Part shown: piece by piece, positions 26,756 through 36,958 of the stretch | Position numbering within the stretch: the first letter of the stretch is position 1 | Layout: every line of letters starts with the position of its first letter | NCBI RefSeq assembly: GCF_023218175.1 | Contig: NZ_JALPTH010000012.1 | Location: 124,001 to 188,000, forward strand | Origin: Streptomyces lichenis | GTDB taxonomy: Bacteria > Actinomycetota > Actinomycetes > Streptomycetales > Streptomycetaceae | Direction of reading: 5' to 3' | DNA length: 64,000 nt | Notes under the pieces: generated by a model | What the model saw: the letters and a program-made list of their open reading frames with translations, nothing else | What the model was told of the DNA's origin: nothing | Databases searched by the model: none | Made by a program: the position numbers and the translations under genes

Positions 26756-27183
26756 GGCCATCCCCTCCCGGTCGTCAACCCGGCGCGTGATCACTCCGGG
26801 CATCCGTATGGTCACCCATGCGACTGCCCAGGGTGGCCGGAACGGAACCTCCCCCCGCTGTGTATCGCGGCATGTGTCGGTAGCACCTATGCGACCCCTG
26901 CGCCCTACGTGCACCCACCGCGCCCGCGTGTGCCGCGCGCAACTGCCGCGTACATGCGCCGGGAGCTGGTAAGAGCGTTCCCGCGGGTCCGCACGCCGTC
27001 CATACGCCGTCCGTGGGATATGCCGGGGCGGGCCGGTGGGCCGTACGCGGGACGCTCCGGCGCGCCACGCCCGCACCGGCGCGACCGGGGGTACCGCTGT
27101 TCCTGCCGGCCCACCCCCGGCTGCCCGGCCCCCGCACCCCACCGGGCGGGCCGGGTCTCGCGACAGACTCCCGGGAGTACGAG
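26756..27183. other. Divergent intergenic region of ramR and SSI gene
   Basis: These 428 bases hold the promoters of ramR (leftward) and the subtilisin-inhibitor gene (rightward). The part nearest ramR (26760-26900) is moderately lower in GC. No open frame with a ribosome site and no clear palindrome was found. Confidence 0.4.
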
Positions 27184-27618
27184 ATGACCCTCCGTGCCAT
27201 CGCCGGCGCCGCCGCCGCGGCCGCCCTGCTCACCTGTGCCGCGGCCCTTCCCGCGCACGCCGGCACCGACCCCGTAGACCTTTCGGCCGAGCCCCAGGCC
27301 ACCGCGCCGACCGCCCCCGAGGGGCTGTTCCTCACCGTCTCCGGCTCGGGCGACAGCTGGATCCGCGGCGTACGGCTGAGCTGCGCACCGGTGCCCTCGG
27401 GCCCGCACCCCGAGGCCAAGGCCGCCTGCGCCGCCCTGGACACCGCGCGCGGCAACCTCGACAGGCTGAGCGGCGAGGAGCGCCCCTGCACCAAGCGGTT
27501 CGACCCGGTCACCGTCCGCGCGGCGGGGGAGTGGCGCGGACTGCCCGTGGACTGGCGGAAGTCTTACGGCAACGCCTGCCAGATGCAGACCGCCACCGGG
27601 GCGCTCTTCCGCTTCTGA
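27184..27618 (+). CDS. Streptomyces subtilisin inhibitor-like protease inhibitor (SSI)
   Basis: SSI proteins are secreted dimeric inhibitors of serine proteases and often control the streptomycete trypsin- and subtilisin-like enzymes of the aerial stage. The 144-residue precursor has a signal peptide ending near LPAHA (residue 26). Four cysteines at 67, 82, 102 and 132 match the two SSI disulfides. The reactive loop is CTKRFDP, so Lys104-Arg105 would be P1-P1', indicating trypsin-type specificity; Met is the P1 in classical SSI. The C-terminus GALFRF is typical. Confidence 0.93.
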   Translation: MTLRAIAGAAAAAALLTCAAALPAHAGTDPVDLSAEPQATAPTAPEGLFLTVSGSGDSWIRGVRLSCAPVPSGPHPEAKAACAALDTARGNLDRLSGEERPCTKRFDPVTVRAAGEWRGLPVDWRKSYGNACQMQTATGALFRF

Positions 27619-27629
27619 TCACACCCCAC

Positions 27630-27668
27630 CGGTCCGGTGGCGGAAACCCCGCGCCCGTCACCGGACCG
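27630..27668. terminator. Hairpin between SSI and small membrane-protein gene
   Basis: CGGTCCGGTG at 27630-27639 and CACCGGACCG at 27659-27668 are perfect 10-base inverted repeats around a 19-base loop. They lie between the convergent stops of the SSI gene and the gene at 27689, so this could terminate both. There is no T tract. Confidence 0.5.
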
Positions 27669-27688
27669 CACCGGCCACCAGACAGCCG

Positions 27689-27847
27689 TCAGGCGTCCCG
27701 GATGGCCGCCACCCCGATCGTCACCAGGCCCAGCACCACCCAGCCGAACCACAGCCAGCCGTTGCTGCCGAGCGCCACCGTGTACGCCGTCGTGAGCACC
27801 AGCACCCCGACGGTCAGCACGCTCATCGTCTTCGTGGAACCGGACAT
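27689..27847 (-). CDS. Small two-helix membrane protein
   Basis: A 52-residue ORF starts at the ATG at 27847 with a strong GGGAGGAG site 6 bases upstream, which argues that it is real. The sequence SVLTVGVLVLTTAYTVALG and WLWFGWVVLGLVTIGVAAI forms two membrane helices joined by SNG. No family is recognised. It is upstream of nothing on its strand except the convergent SSI terminator and is 113 bases downstream of the CtaG-like gene, possibly cotranscribed. Confidence 0.75.
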   Translation of the reverse strand: MSGSTKTMSVLTVGVLVLTTAYTVALGSNGWLWFGWVVLGLVTIGVAAIRDA

Positions 27848-27960
27848 ACGGGCTCTCCTCCCGGCCGCGACCACTCCTCCATGGTCACCCGGACGGCCGC
27901 TTGCGCGCCACCGTCCGGGACAGCCGGATTCCGCCGTTCCGCACAGCCGCTCCCGGTCGG

Positions 27961-28920
27961 CTACCGCCCGCGCGACTGGGTCCGCAGCGAGGCCAGATAG
28001 GCGTTGTACGCCGCCAGCTCCTTGTCGCCGTCCCGGTCGGCCGCCCGGTCCTTGCGCACCGCCTGGCGCTGCTCGGAGCGGTACCACTGGTACACCAGCG
28101 CGATCAGCACCAGCACCGAGGGGATCTCACTGAACGCCCAGGCGATCCCGCCCGCCGCGTTCTGGTCGGTCAGGGCGTCGATGCCGAGGGAGGCCGGCGG
28201 GTTGCGGTAGACCTCCACCATCGGCTCGCTCGCCATCATCAGCGCGATGCCGAAGAAGGCGTGGAACGGCATCCCGGCGAACAGCTCCAGCATCCGCATC
28301 ACATAACCCGGCCGGTGCGGGCCCGGGTCCACGCCCATGATCGGCCAGAAGAACACCAGCCCCACCGCCAGGAAGTGCACCATCATCCCGACATGGCCCG
28401 GCTTGGAGCCCATCAGGAAGTCGAACAGCGGGGTGAAGTACAGCGCGTACAGGCTGGCGATGAACAGCGGGATGGTGAACGCCGGGTGGGTGACGATCCG
28501 CAGATAGCGGCTGTGCAGCAGCGCCAGCAGCAGCTCCCGGGGCCCCTTGGCGCCGCGCCGGGAGGCCACCGGCAGCGCCCGCAGCGCCAGGGTGACCGGG
28601 GCGCCCAGCAGCAGCAGGATCGGCGACAGCATGCTGATCACCATGTGCTGCACCATGTGCACGCTGAACATGGCCATGCCGTAGTCGTTCAGCCCGGTGC
28701 AGGTCACCAGCGCCACGCTCAGCACACCCGCGGCGAAGGCCGCCGTGCGGCCGATCGGCCAGGCGTCCCCCCGCCGCCCCAGCCGCGCCACGCCCCAGCC
28801 GTACAGGGCGAGCGCCAGCAGGCAGCCGACCAGGAAGAAGGTGTCCGGTGAGTAGGCGAGGCCCCGCTCCAGCGTGAACGGCGGCAGGTCCATGGTCATG
28901 CCGTGCCCGCTGTGATCCAT
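27961..28920 (-). CDS. ctaG: Cytochrome c oxidase assembly protein (caa3 CtaG type)
   Basis: The 319-residue polytopic membrane protein matches the caa3_CtaG family involved in copper-centre assembly of haem-copper oxidases. The N-terminus MDHSGHGMTMD is Met/His-rich, as in copper-handling proteins. Multiple helices follow, with HMVQHMVISMLSPILLLLGAP, MMVHFLAVGLVFFWP and FAGMPFHAFFGIALMMASEP contributing conserved His/Met residues. The C-terminus is charged and cytoplasmic. Start at the ATG at 28920. No oxidase subunit genes lie nearby. Confidence 0.88.
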   Translation of the reverse strand: MDHSGHGMTMDLPPFTLERGLAYSPDTFFLVGCLLALALYGWGVARLGRRGDAWPIGRTAAFAAGVLSVALVTCTGLNDYGMAMFSVHMVQHMVISMLSPILLLLGAPVTLALRALPVASRRGAKGPRELLLALLHSRYLRIVTHPAFTIPLFIASLYALYFTPLFDFLMGSKPGHVGMMVHFLAVGLVFFWPIMGVDPGPHRPGYVMRMLELFAGMPFHAFFGIALMMASEPMVEVYRNPPASLGIDALTDQNAAGGIAWAFSEIPSVLVLIALVYQWYRSEQRQAVRKDRAADRDGDKELAAYNAYLASLRTQSRGR

Positions 28921-29064
28921 CCGCCGGCTCCTGGTTCGTACTGGTATGTCCGCTACATCCGGTTGGCCACCGTTGGCCACCGGACGTCTGCTTGCCGCAC
29001 CAGACTAGAACCGCCCCCGGACGCGGCTGCGACCGGGGGCGGGTCCCTGGGGATCCGAGAGGAT

Positions 29065-30090
<1,026 letters not shown>

Positions 30091-30283
30091 AGCCCGAAAT
30101 ACCTTTGCAACGTGGGCCGACTCCCGGACCACGTCGTCCGGCTGGAATCCCCGCCACCCTACCGGCGTACGGTGGCGGCGCCGAATCCTGAAGTCCGGCC
30201 CTCGGACGGACTGCGCACGAACCGGCGACGACAGCGAGGGACCAGCAGCCGTCCACGGCTGCCGGTCCCTCGTGGGCCGTGCG

Positions 30284-31018
30284 TCAGGCGGGCTGGGAGG
30301 CGGCGGCGATCCGCTCGTCGCGCAGCGCCTCGTACCACCGGTCGTCGGTCGGCGGCAGGGCGTTGACGTCCAGCGCCAGCTTCAGCAGCAGGTCGGCGAT
30401 CTGCGGGTTGCGCGCCATCACCGGCCCGTGCATGTACGTGCCGAAGACGGTCTCATTGTACGCGCCCTCGGTGCCGTCGCCGGTCCCGTTGCCGTTGCCG
30501 AACACGGTCCGGGCGAACGGGCGGGCGGTCGGGCCGAGGTGGGTGACGCCCTGGTGGTTCTCGAAGCCGGTCAGCTGCGGCAGGCCGAGCCGCGGGTCGA
30601 TGTCGGCGAGCACGTCGCCGACGCAGCGGGCACCCTCGCCTCGGGTGGAGATCACGTCGATCAGCCCGAGGCCCGGCTCGCGCTCGCCGAGGTCGTTGAT
30701 GAACTCGTGGCCGAGGATCTGGTAGCCGGCGCACACCGAGAAGATGATCGCGCCGTTCTCCGCCGCGCGGTTCAGCCCGCCGTCCCGGCGCAGCCGCTCG
30801 GCCGCCAGCCGCTGCGGGCGGTCCTCACCGCCGCCGATCAGGTAGATGTCGCCGGAGGTCGGGATCGGCTGGTCACTGCGCACGTCCACCCGCTGCACAT
30901 CCAGCCCGCGCTGCCGGGCGCGGCGCTCGACCACCAGGGCGTTGCCCTGGTCACCGTAGGTGCTGAGCAGGTCCGGGTAGACCCACACCAGCCGCAGACT
31001 GCTGTCGCTCATGCTCAT
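30284..31018 (-). CDS. gatD: Lipid II isoglutaminyl synthase glutaminase subunit
   Basis: GatD releases ammonia from glutamine for amidation of the D-Glu residue in lipid II by MurT. It is a CobQ/CobB-like class I amidotransferase of 244 residues. The nucleophilic Cys is in SVCAGYQILG near residue 95 and the His in GTYMHGPVMARNP near residue 197. The start overlaps two in-frame ATGs (31018 and 31012). It lies 17 bases after murT on the same strand. The pair is essential for normal cell-wall crosslinking in Gram-positives. Confidence 0.94.
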   Translation of the reverse strand: MSMSDSSLRLVWVYPDLLSTYGDQGNALVVERRARQRGLDVQRVDVRSDQPIPTSGDIYLIGGGEDRPQRLAAERLRRDGGLNRAAENGAIIFSVCAGYQILGHEFINDLGEREPGLGLIDVISTRGEGARCVGDVLADIDPRLGLPQLTGFENHQGVTHLGPTARPFARTVFGNGNGTGDGTEGAYNETVFGTYMHGPVMARNPQIADLLLKLALDVNALPPTDDRWYEALRDERIAAASQPA

Positions 31019-31035
31019 GTCCTTTGCGAGGGGGG

Positions 31036-32283
31036 TCAGTTGCCGACGCGGCGGCGGACGTCCTGGAAGGCGGTGTAGTTGGCGATCAGCTCGATCCGCC
31101 CGGGCGGGGCCAGCTGCACCGCCTCGTCCAGCGTCTCGCACACCCGGAAGTCCAGCCCCGCGACCTCCAGCCGGACGGCCAGGTCCAGGCGCCGGTCGCC
31201 GATGACCGAGATCGGGTGCCCGGCCAGCCGGGTGTAGTCGACGTCCCACAGCCAGGAGGTGTCGGTGCCGTCCGCGCCGCGGGCGTTGACCGAGAGGATC
31301 ACCGGCGTCGGCGGCGGGTCGATCAGCGAGAAGGTCTCCAGCCAGCCGGCCGGGTTCTTCGCCAGCAGCAGCCGGATCTCGCGCTCCAGGAAGGTGACCG
31401 TGTCATACCGGCCGGCCACCGCCTGCACCTGGTACATCCGCTCCAGCGCGACCTGCGGCGGCACCCCGAACACGGCCGCGACGGCCGCGGAGCTGGCGGC
31501 GTTGGCCTTGTTGGCGCGGCCCGGCAGCTGGAGGTGGATCGGCCAGGCCGAGCCGTGCGGGTCGAGGACGTGGTCACCGCTGAGGACCCAGCTGGGCGCG
31601 GGGCGGCGGAAGCCGCACTCGCCGCAGAACCAGTCGTCGCCGGGGCGCTGCATCACACCGCCGCAGGCGGGGCAGGACCAGGCGTCGTCCTTCCACTCCT
31701 GACCGGCCGCCACCCAGACCACGTTGGGGGAGGAGGACGCGGCCCACACCACCAGCGGGTCGTCCGCGTTGGCCACCACCACGGCCTTGCTGCCGGACAG
31801 CCCCTCACGCCACTTCTCGGCCAGCATCCGCGTCTCGGCGGCCCGGTCGAGCTGGTCGCGGGAGAGGTTGAGCAGCGCGATCGCCTTGGGGGTGACGTCC
31901 CGGGCGACCCCGGCGAGGTACTTCTCGTCCACCTCGATCACACCGAACCGGGCGTCCGAACCGCCGGCCAGTGCCGAGGTGATGCCCGCCGGCATGTTGG
32001 CGCCGAGCGCGTTGGACACCACCGGCCCGGCGGCCCCCAGGGCCTCCGCGATCAGCCGGGTGGTGGTCGTCTTGCCGTTGGTCGCGGACACCAGGACGAC
32101 GTCCAGGTGCTGCGCCAGCCGCCCCAGCAGGTCGGGGTCGAGCTTGAGCGCCACCCGGCCGCCGATCACCGATCCGCTGCCGCGTCCCGCCGCGCGCGAC
32201 ACCGCCGCTGCGGCCTTGCCCGCCGTCACGGCCAGCTTGGCTCGCGGCGACAGCGGCTCAGGATTGCCGGGGTGTCCTGCCAT
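31036..32283 (-). CDS. murT: Lipid II isoglutaminyl synthase ligase subunit
   Basis: MurT is a Mur-ligase-like ATPase with a C-terminal DUF1727 domain. The 415-residue protein has the P-loop VSATNGKTTTTRLIAEALG near residues 64-82. A CPACGGVMQRPGDDWFCGEC ribbon, the four-Cys zinc insertion characteristic of MurT, follows near residue 210. Catalytic Asp/Glu residues in DYTRLAGHPISVIGDRRLDLA lie in the C-terminal part. It starts at the ATG at 32283, heads a murT-gatD operon and diverges from the deformylase gene. Confidence 0.95.
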   Translation of the reverse strand: MAGHPGNPEPLSPRAKLAVTAGKAAAAVSRAAGRGSGSVIGGRVALKLDPDLLGRLAQHLDVVLVSATNGKTTTTRLIAEALGAAGPVVSNALGANMPAGITSALAGGSDARFGVIEVDEKYLAGVARDVTPKAIALLNLSRDQLDRAAETRMLAEKWREGLSGSKAVVVANADDPLVVWAASSSPNVVWVAAGQEWKDDAWSCPACGGVMQRPGDDWFCGECGFRRPAPSWVLSGDHVLDPHGSAWPIHLQLPGRANKANAASSAAVAAVFGVPPQVALERMYQVQAVAGRYDTVTFLEREIRLLLAKNPAGWLETFSLIDPPPTPVILSVNARGADGTDTSWLWDVDYTRLAGHPISVIGDRRLDLAVRLEVAGLDFRVCETLDEAVQLAPPGRIELIANYTAFQDVRRRVGN

Positions 32284-32415
32284 CGTCCTCGTTCCTCCTA
32301 GCGTGGGTCCTGGGCCAGCCTATCGAGACTCCGGCGGGCACCGAACCGCGCCACCTGCCGAAACCCCCGGTCGGGCCCGGAGCAGGGGCTCCGGGGGCGC
32401 GATTAGGGTGGTGCC

Positions 32416-32964
32416 ATGCGCAACCGGCCGATCCCCGGCAGCTCCGGCCGCGTACGAGCCGTGCGGCGGTTCGGCGACCCGGTGCTGCACACCCCCTGCC
32501 AGCCCGTCACCGCCTTCGACGGCGCCCTCGCCGAGCTGGTCGAGGATCTGTTCGCCACCATGTACGCGGCCGACGGGGTGGGCCTGGCGGCCAACCAGAT
32601 CGGTGTGGACGCCCGGGTCTTCGTCTACGACTGCCCGGACGACGAGGAGGTCCGCCACCTCGGCCATGTGGTCAACCCCCGCCTGGTGGAGGCCGACGGC
32701 GTCACCGTCCGCGGCCCGGAGGGCTGTCTGTCGCTGGCCGGTCTGGAGGCCGGCACCGAGCGGTACGACCACGCGGTGGTCGAGGGCACCGATCTGACCG
32801 GCGCCCCGGTGCGGGTGGCGGGCACCGGCTTCTTCGCCCGCTGCCTCCAGCACGAGTGCGACCACTTGGACGGCACCGTCTACGCCGACCACCTCACCGG
32901 GCTGCGCCGCACCCGGCTGCTCCGCCGGGCCCGCCGCGCCCCCTGGGAGTGGCGCCCCGCCTAG
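32416..32964 (+). CDS. def: Peptide deformylase
   Basis: PDF removes the formyl group from the N-terminus of new proteins. The three motifs are present: GVGLAANQIG near residue 54, EGCLSL with metal ligand Cys104, and QHECDHLDG with His146, Glu147 and His150. The 182-residue length is normal, with a short basic C-terminal tail (RRTRLLRRARRAPWEWRP). It follows the divergent murT promoter region and has no downstream partner. Streptomycetes usually encode several PDFs, so this need not be the only copy. Confidence 0.95.
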   Translation: MRNRPIPGSSGRVRAVRRFGDPVLHTPCQPVTAFDGALAELVEDLFATMYAADGVGLAANQIGVDARVFVYDCPDDEEVRHLGHVVNPRLVEADGVTVRGPEGCLSLAGLEAGTERYDHAVVEGTDLTGAPVRVAGTGFFARCLQHECDHLDGTVYADHLTGLRRTRLLRRARRAPWEWRPA

Positions 32965-33112
32965 CCCGCCGCCTGCCGCCGCCATGGGCCCCCTCGGTGC
33001 CGGTCCGCGCCCCCGTGAGCCCACGGTACGTCCGGGTCCGGCGGTCCAGGGACCGTTGTACGGCCGTACGGGGGTGGGGCGGCGGCCGTGTCTCCTCACT
33101 CACGGGGCGCCG

Positions 33113-33784
33113 TCAGAACCCCTGGCCCTCCCGGTCCGGCACGCCCTCCAGCCGCCCCCAGAGCAGGTCCGCCAGGCCCCGTACCAACTCCGCCCGGGTG
33201 CAGGGGCGTTCGCCCAGCCACCAGTCGCCGGCCGCGTGCATCATGCCGACGATGCCATGCCCCCACACCCGGGCCAGCACCGCTCCGCCCGGGCCCAGGT
33301 CTATCCGCTCGGCGATCACCCGGGCCAGCTCCTCGCCCATCCGGCGCAGCACCGGGGCGGAGTGCCGGCCGATGTCGAAGCCGTGCTCCGCGCCGCCCTG
33401 GCCCTCCCCGGCCGGGACGTGCTGGCTGGAGTCCTCGGAGGGGTGCATCAGGAAGCGGTAGACCTGCGGCCGGGCCTCGATGGCGGCCAGATAGGTGTCC
33501 AGGGTGGCCTCCACCCGCTCGCGCCGCCCGGCGGGCGCGTCCAGGGCGCTGCGCAGCGCGGCGAGCAGGGCGTCGGTGTGCCGCTGGGCGAGCGCCCGGT
33601 ACAGCCCGCCCTTGTCGCCGAAGTGCCGGTACAGGATCGGCTTGGTGATACCGGCCTCGGCGGCGATCGCGTTCATCGACGCCTGCGGCCCGTCGCGCAG
33701 GACCACCCGGTCCGCGGCCTCCAGCAGCTCGTGCCGCCGCCGCTCGGCCGAGCGCTCCGGCTCGCTCCGGTGTGTGGTCTCCAT
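33113..33784 (-). CDS. TetR-family regulator
   Basis: The 223-residue repressor has an N-terminal TetR HTH: RRRHELLEAADRVVLRDGPQASMNAIAAEAGITKPILYRHFGDKGGLYRAL. The C-terminal ligand domain contains EARPQVYRFLMHPSED and WGHGIVGMMHAAGDWWL. It diverges from an acyl-CoA dehydrogenase gene, and the palindromes in the intergenic gap are its probable operators. By analogy with FadR/KstR-like regulators of lipid genes an acyl-CoA ligand is plausible, but that is inference. Start at the ATG at 33784. Confidence 0.9.
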   Translation of the reverse strand: METTHRSEPERSAERRRHELLEAADRVVLRDGPQASMNAIAAEAGITKPILYRHFGDKGGLYRALAQRHTDALLAALRSALDAPAGRRERVEATLDTYLAAIEARPQVYRFLMHPSEDSSQHVPAGEGQGGAEHGFDIGRHSAPVLRRMGEELARVIAERIDLGPGGAVLARVWGHGIVGMMHAAGDWWLGERPCTRAELVRGLADLLWGRLEGVPDREGQGF

Positions 33785-33917
33785 AGCGTCTCTCCCCGCC
33801 CGTGCGCAGGCCGGCCGGCACCGGCCGTACGCGTCGCACTCGTCGTACTGGTCTGACTGGTCGTCCTGGTCGTACGCAGGACCCCGCAACGTAACACCTG
33901 TGCCGGTCAGCCGCCGG

Positions 33918-33965
33918 TTGACAGATTCTACTTGCCGGTAACAGACTGCGGTTACCGCAGGTAAC
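33918..33965 (+). promoter_or_regulatory. Acyl-CoA dehydrogenase promoter with GTTACC/GGTAAC operator
   Basis: TTGACA at 33918-33923 and CAGACT at 33942-33947, spaced by 18 bases, make a good streptomycete promoter. GGTAAC at 33937-33942 overlaps its -10 end, and GTTACCGCAGGTAAC at 33951-33965 is a perfect 6+3+6 palindrome just downstream. A further GTAAC occurs at 33891. These repeats are the likely binding sites of the divergent TetR protein and would block the dehydrogenase promoter. Confidence 0.65.
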
Positions 33966-33982
33966 ACGCAGGGAGGGAAACG

Positions 33983-35209
<1,227 letters not shown>

Positions 35210-35219
35210 CGACCGGCCC

Positions 35220-35250
35220 GCCCGGCCCCCTCACCACGAGGGGGCCGGGC
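35220..35250. terminator. Bidirectional terminator between acyl-CoA dehydrogenase and GPx
   Basis: GCCCGGCCCCCTC (35220-35232) and GAGGGGGCCGGGC (35238-35250) form a perfect 13-pair stem with a 5-base loop. It lies between two convergent stop codons 52 bases apart, so it can serve both genes. No T tract, as is common in high-GC genomes. Confidence 0.8.
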
Positions 35251-35261
35251 CCGCGCCCGGC

Positions 35262-35750
35262 TCAGACCGCCGGCAGCCGCTCCTCGACCGCCGCCACCAG
35301 CTCCGGGGCCTCCGGCTCGGTGCGCGGGCGGAAGCGGACCACGGCGCCGTCCGGGCCGATCAGGAACTTCTCGAAGTTCCACTGCACGTCCCCGGCCTCG
35401 CCCCCGGCGTCCGCCACCCGCGTCAGCTCGGTGTACAGCGGGTGCCGCCCGGCCCCGTTGACCTCGGTCTTCTCCAGCATCGGGAAGGTCACCCCGTAGG
35501 TGGCCGAGCAGAAGGTGCCGATCTCCTCGGCGGTGCCCGGCTCCTGGCCGCCGAACTGGTTGCACGGCACGCCCACCACGGTCAGCCCGCGGTCGCCGTA
35601 GCGCTGCTGGAGCCGCTCCAGGCCCTCGTACTGCGGGGTCAGCCCGCACCGGGAGGCCACATTGACCACCAGCACGGCCTGCCCCCGGTACGCGGCGAGG
35701 CTGGTCGGCTCACCGGTCAGGGTGCGCAGCGGGATGTCGTACAGGGACAT
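35262..35750 (-). CDS. Glutathione peroxidase-family protein (thiol peroxidase)
   Basis: The 162-residue protein has the GPx active-site block VNVASRCGLTPQY with Cys35 in place of selenocysteine, the resolving block VPCNQFGGQEPG and the WNFEKFLIGPDG tetrad region (Trp, Asn). Actinomycetes lack glutathione, so cysteine GPx homologues here are expected to use thioredoxin or mycothiol systems to reduce peroxides. Start at the ATG at 35750. It converges on the acyl-CoA dehydrogenase gene. Confidence 0.93.
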   Translation of the reverse strand: MSLYDIPLRTLTGEPTSLAAYRGQAVLVVNVASRCGLTPQYEGLERLQQRYGDRGLTVVGVPCNQFGGQEPGTAEEIGTFCSATYGVTFPMLEKTEVNGAGRHPLYTELTRVADAGGEAGDVQWNFEKFLIGPDGAVVRFRPRTEPEAPELVAAVEERLPAV

Positions 35751-35819
35751 GGGGCAACTCCTCGGAGCATCGGGGCCGGTCGGTTCGATCAAAGCACGGA
35801 CGCCTGGTAGACAGCGGGG

Positions 35820-36053
35820 GTGACCCTTCACGACGAGGCCCTGCCGGGCCTGGAACCCGACGCGGCCCCCGAGGGCGAGCCGGACGGCGTGCGCCGTACC
35901 GTCCGCTGCGGGCTGTGCGGCCGCCCGCTGACCGGCGCCGGCTCCCGGCGCACCGGCCTCGGCCCGGCCTGCGACGCCAAGCTCCATCCGCCCGGCCCGG
36001 ACATCCCGGTCCGCCGCCGCGAGCCCGAGCAGGACACCCTGCCCGGGCTGTAG
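35820..36053 (+). CDS. Small zinc-ribbon-like protein (DUF6011 type)
   Basis: The 77-residue product contains one short Cys motif block, RCGLCGRPLTGAGSRRTGLG followed by PACDAKL, consistent with a small metal-binding knuckle of the kind in DUF6011 proteins. The ends are acidic and Pro-rich, with a matching DEALPGLEP / QDTLPGL pair at the two termini. Start is a GTG at 35820. Function is unknown. It stands alone between two minus-strand genes. Confidence 0.7.
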   Translation: MTLHDEALPGLEPDAAPEGEPDGVRRTVRCGLCGRPLTGAGSRRTGLGPACDAKLHPPGPDIPVRRREPEQDTLPGL

Positions 36054-36063
36054 CGCCCGTCCG

Positions 36064-36930
36064 TCAGTGGCGGCGGAACAGCCCCTCCTGCACCACCGAC
36101 ACCAGCAGCCGGCCCTCGCGGTCGTAGATCCGGCCGCGCGCCAGGCCGCGCCCGCCGGTGGCGATCGGCGACTCCTGGTCGTACAGGAACCACTCGTCCG
36201 CCCGGAACGGCCGGTGGAACCACATCGCGTGGTCCAGTGAGGCCATGTCGAAGCCGCGCGGCCCCCAGAGCGGTTCGATTGGGATGCGGACCGCGTCCAG
36301 CAGGGTCATGTCCGAGGCGTAGGTGAGCGCGCAGGTGTGCACCAGCGGGTCGTCGCCCAGCGGCCCGGCCGCCCGCATCCACACCGCGCTGCGCGGGTCG
36401 GCCTCCTCGACCTCCTCGGGCGTCCAGCGCAGCCGGTCCACGTACCGGATGTCGAACGGCATCCGCCGGGCCATCCGCTCCATCGCCTCCGGCAGCGACC
36501 CCAGGTGCTCCCGCACCTCCTCGGCCACCGTCGGCAGCTCCTCCGGGCTCGGGAACTCCAGCCGGGGCGGCAGCTGGTGGTCGAAGCCGGTGTCCTCGGC
36601 CCGGTGGAAGGAGGCCGTCAGATTGAAGATGGTCTTCCCCTGCTGGACGGCGGTGACCCGGCGGGTGGTGAACGACCGCCCATCCCGCACCCGTTCGACC
36701 TGGTAGACGATCGGCACACCCGGGATGCCCGGCCGCAGGAAGTAGGCGTGCAGCGAGTGCACCGGACGGTCCCCGTCGGTGGTGCGCCCGGCCGCCACCA
36801 GGGCCTGCCCGGCGACCTGGCCGCCGAAGACCCGCTGCAGCGACTCCTCGGGGCTGGTGCCGCGGAAGATGTTCACCTCGATCCGCTCCAGGTCGAGCAG
36901 ATCCACCAGTCTCTCGGCGGGGTTGGTCAC
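36064..36930 (-). CDS. tesB: Acyl-CoA thioesterase II
   Basis: TesB hydrolyses medium- to long-chain acyl-CoA. The 288-residue protein is a double-hotdog thioesterase with NIFRGTSPEESLQRVFGGQVAGQALVAAGRT and SLHAYFLRPGIPGVPIVYQVERVRDGRSFTTRRV in the first repeat. In the second, ALTYASDMTLLD carries the catalytic Asp, followed by SLDHAMWFHRPFRADEWFLYDQESP. It starts 28 bases after the helicase stop on the same strand and may be cotranscribed with it, although the functions are unrelated. Confidence 0.93.
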   Translation of the reverse strand: MTNPAERLVDLLDLERIEVNIFRGTSPEESLQRVFGGQVAGQALVAAGRTTDGDRPVHSLHAYFLRPGIPGVPIVYQVERVRDGRSFTTRRVTAVQQGKTIFNLTASFHRAEDTGFDHQLPPRLEFPSPEELPTVAEEVREHLGSLPEAMERMARRMPFDIRYVDRLRWTPEEVEEADPRSAVWMRAAGPLGDDPLVHTCALTYASDMTLLDAVRIPIEPLWGPRGFDMASLDHAMWFHRPFRADEWFLYDQESPIATGGRGLARGRIYDREGRLLVSVVQEGLFRRH

Positions 36931-36958
36931 GCGTCCGTCCCTTCCTTCCCTGTGTCGC

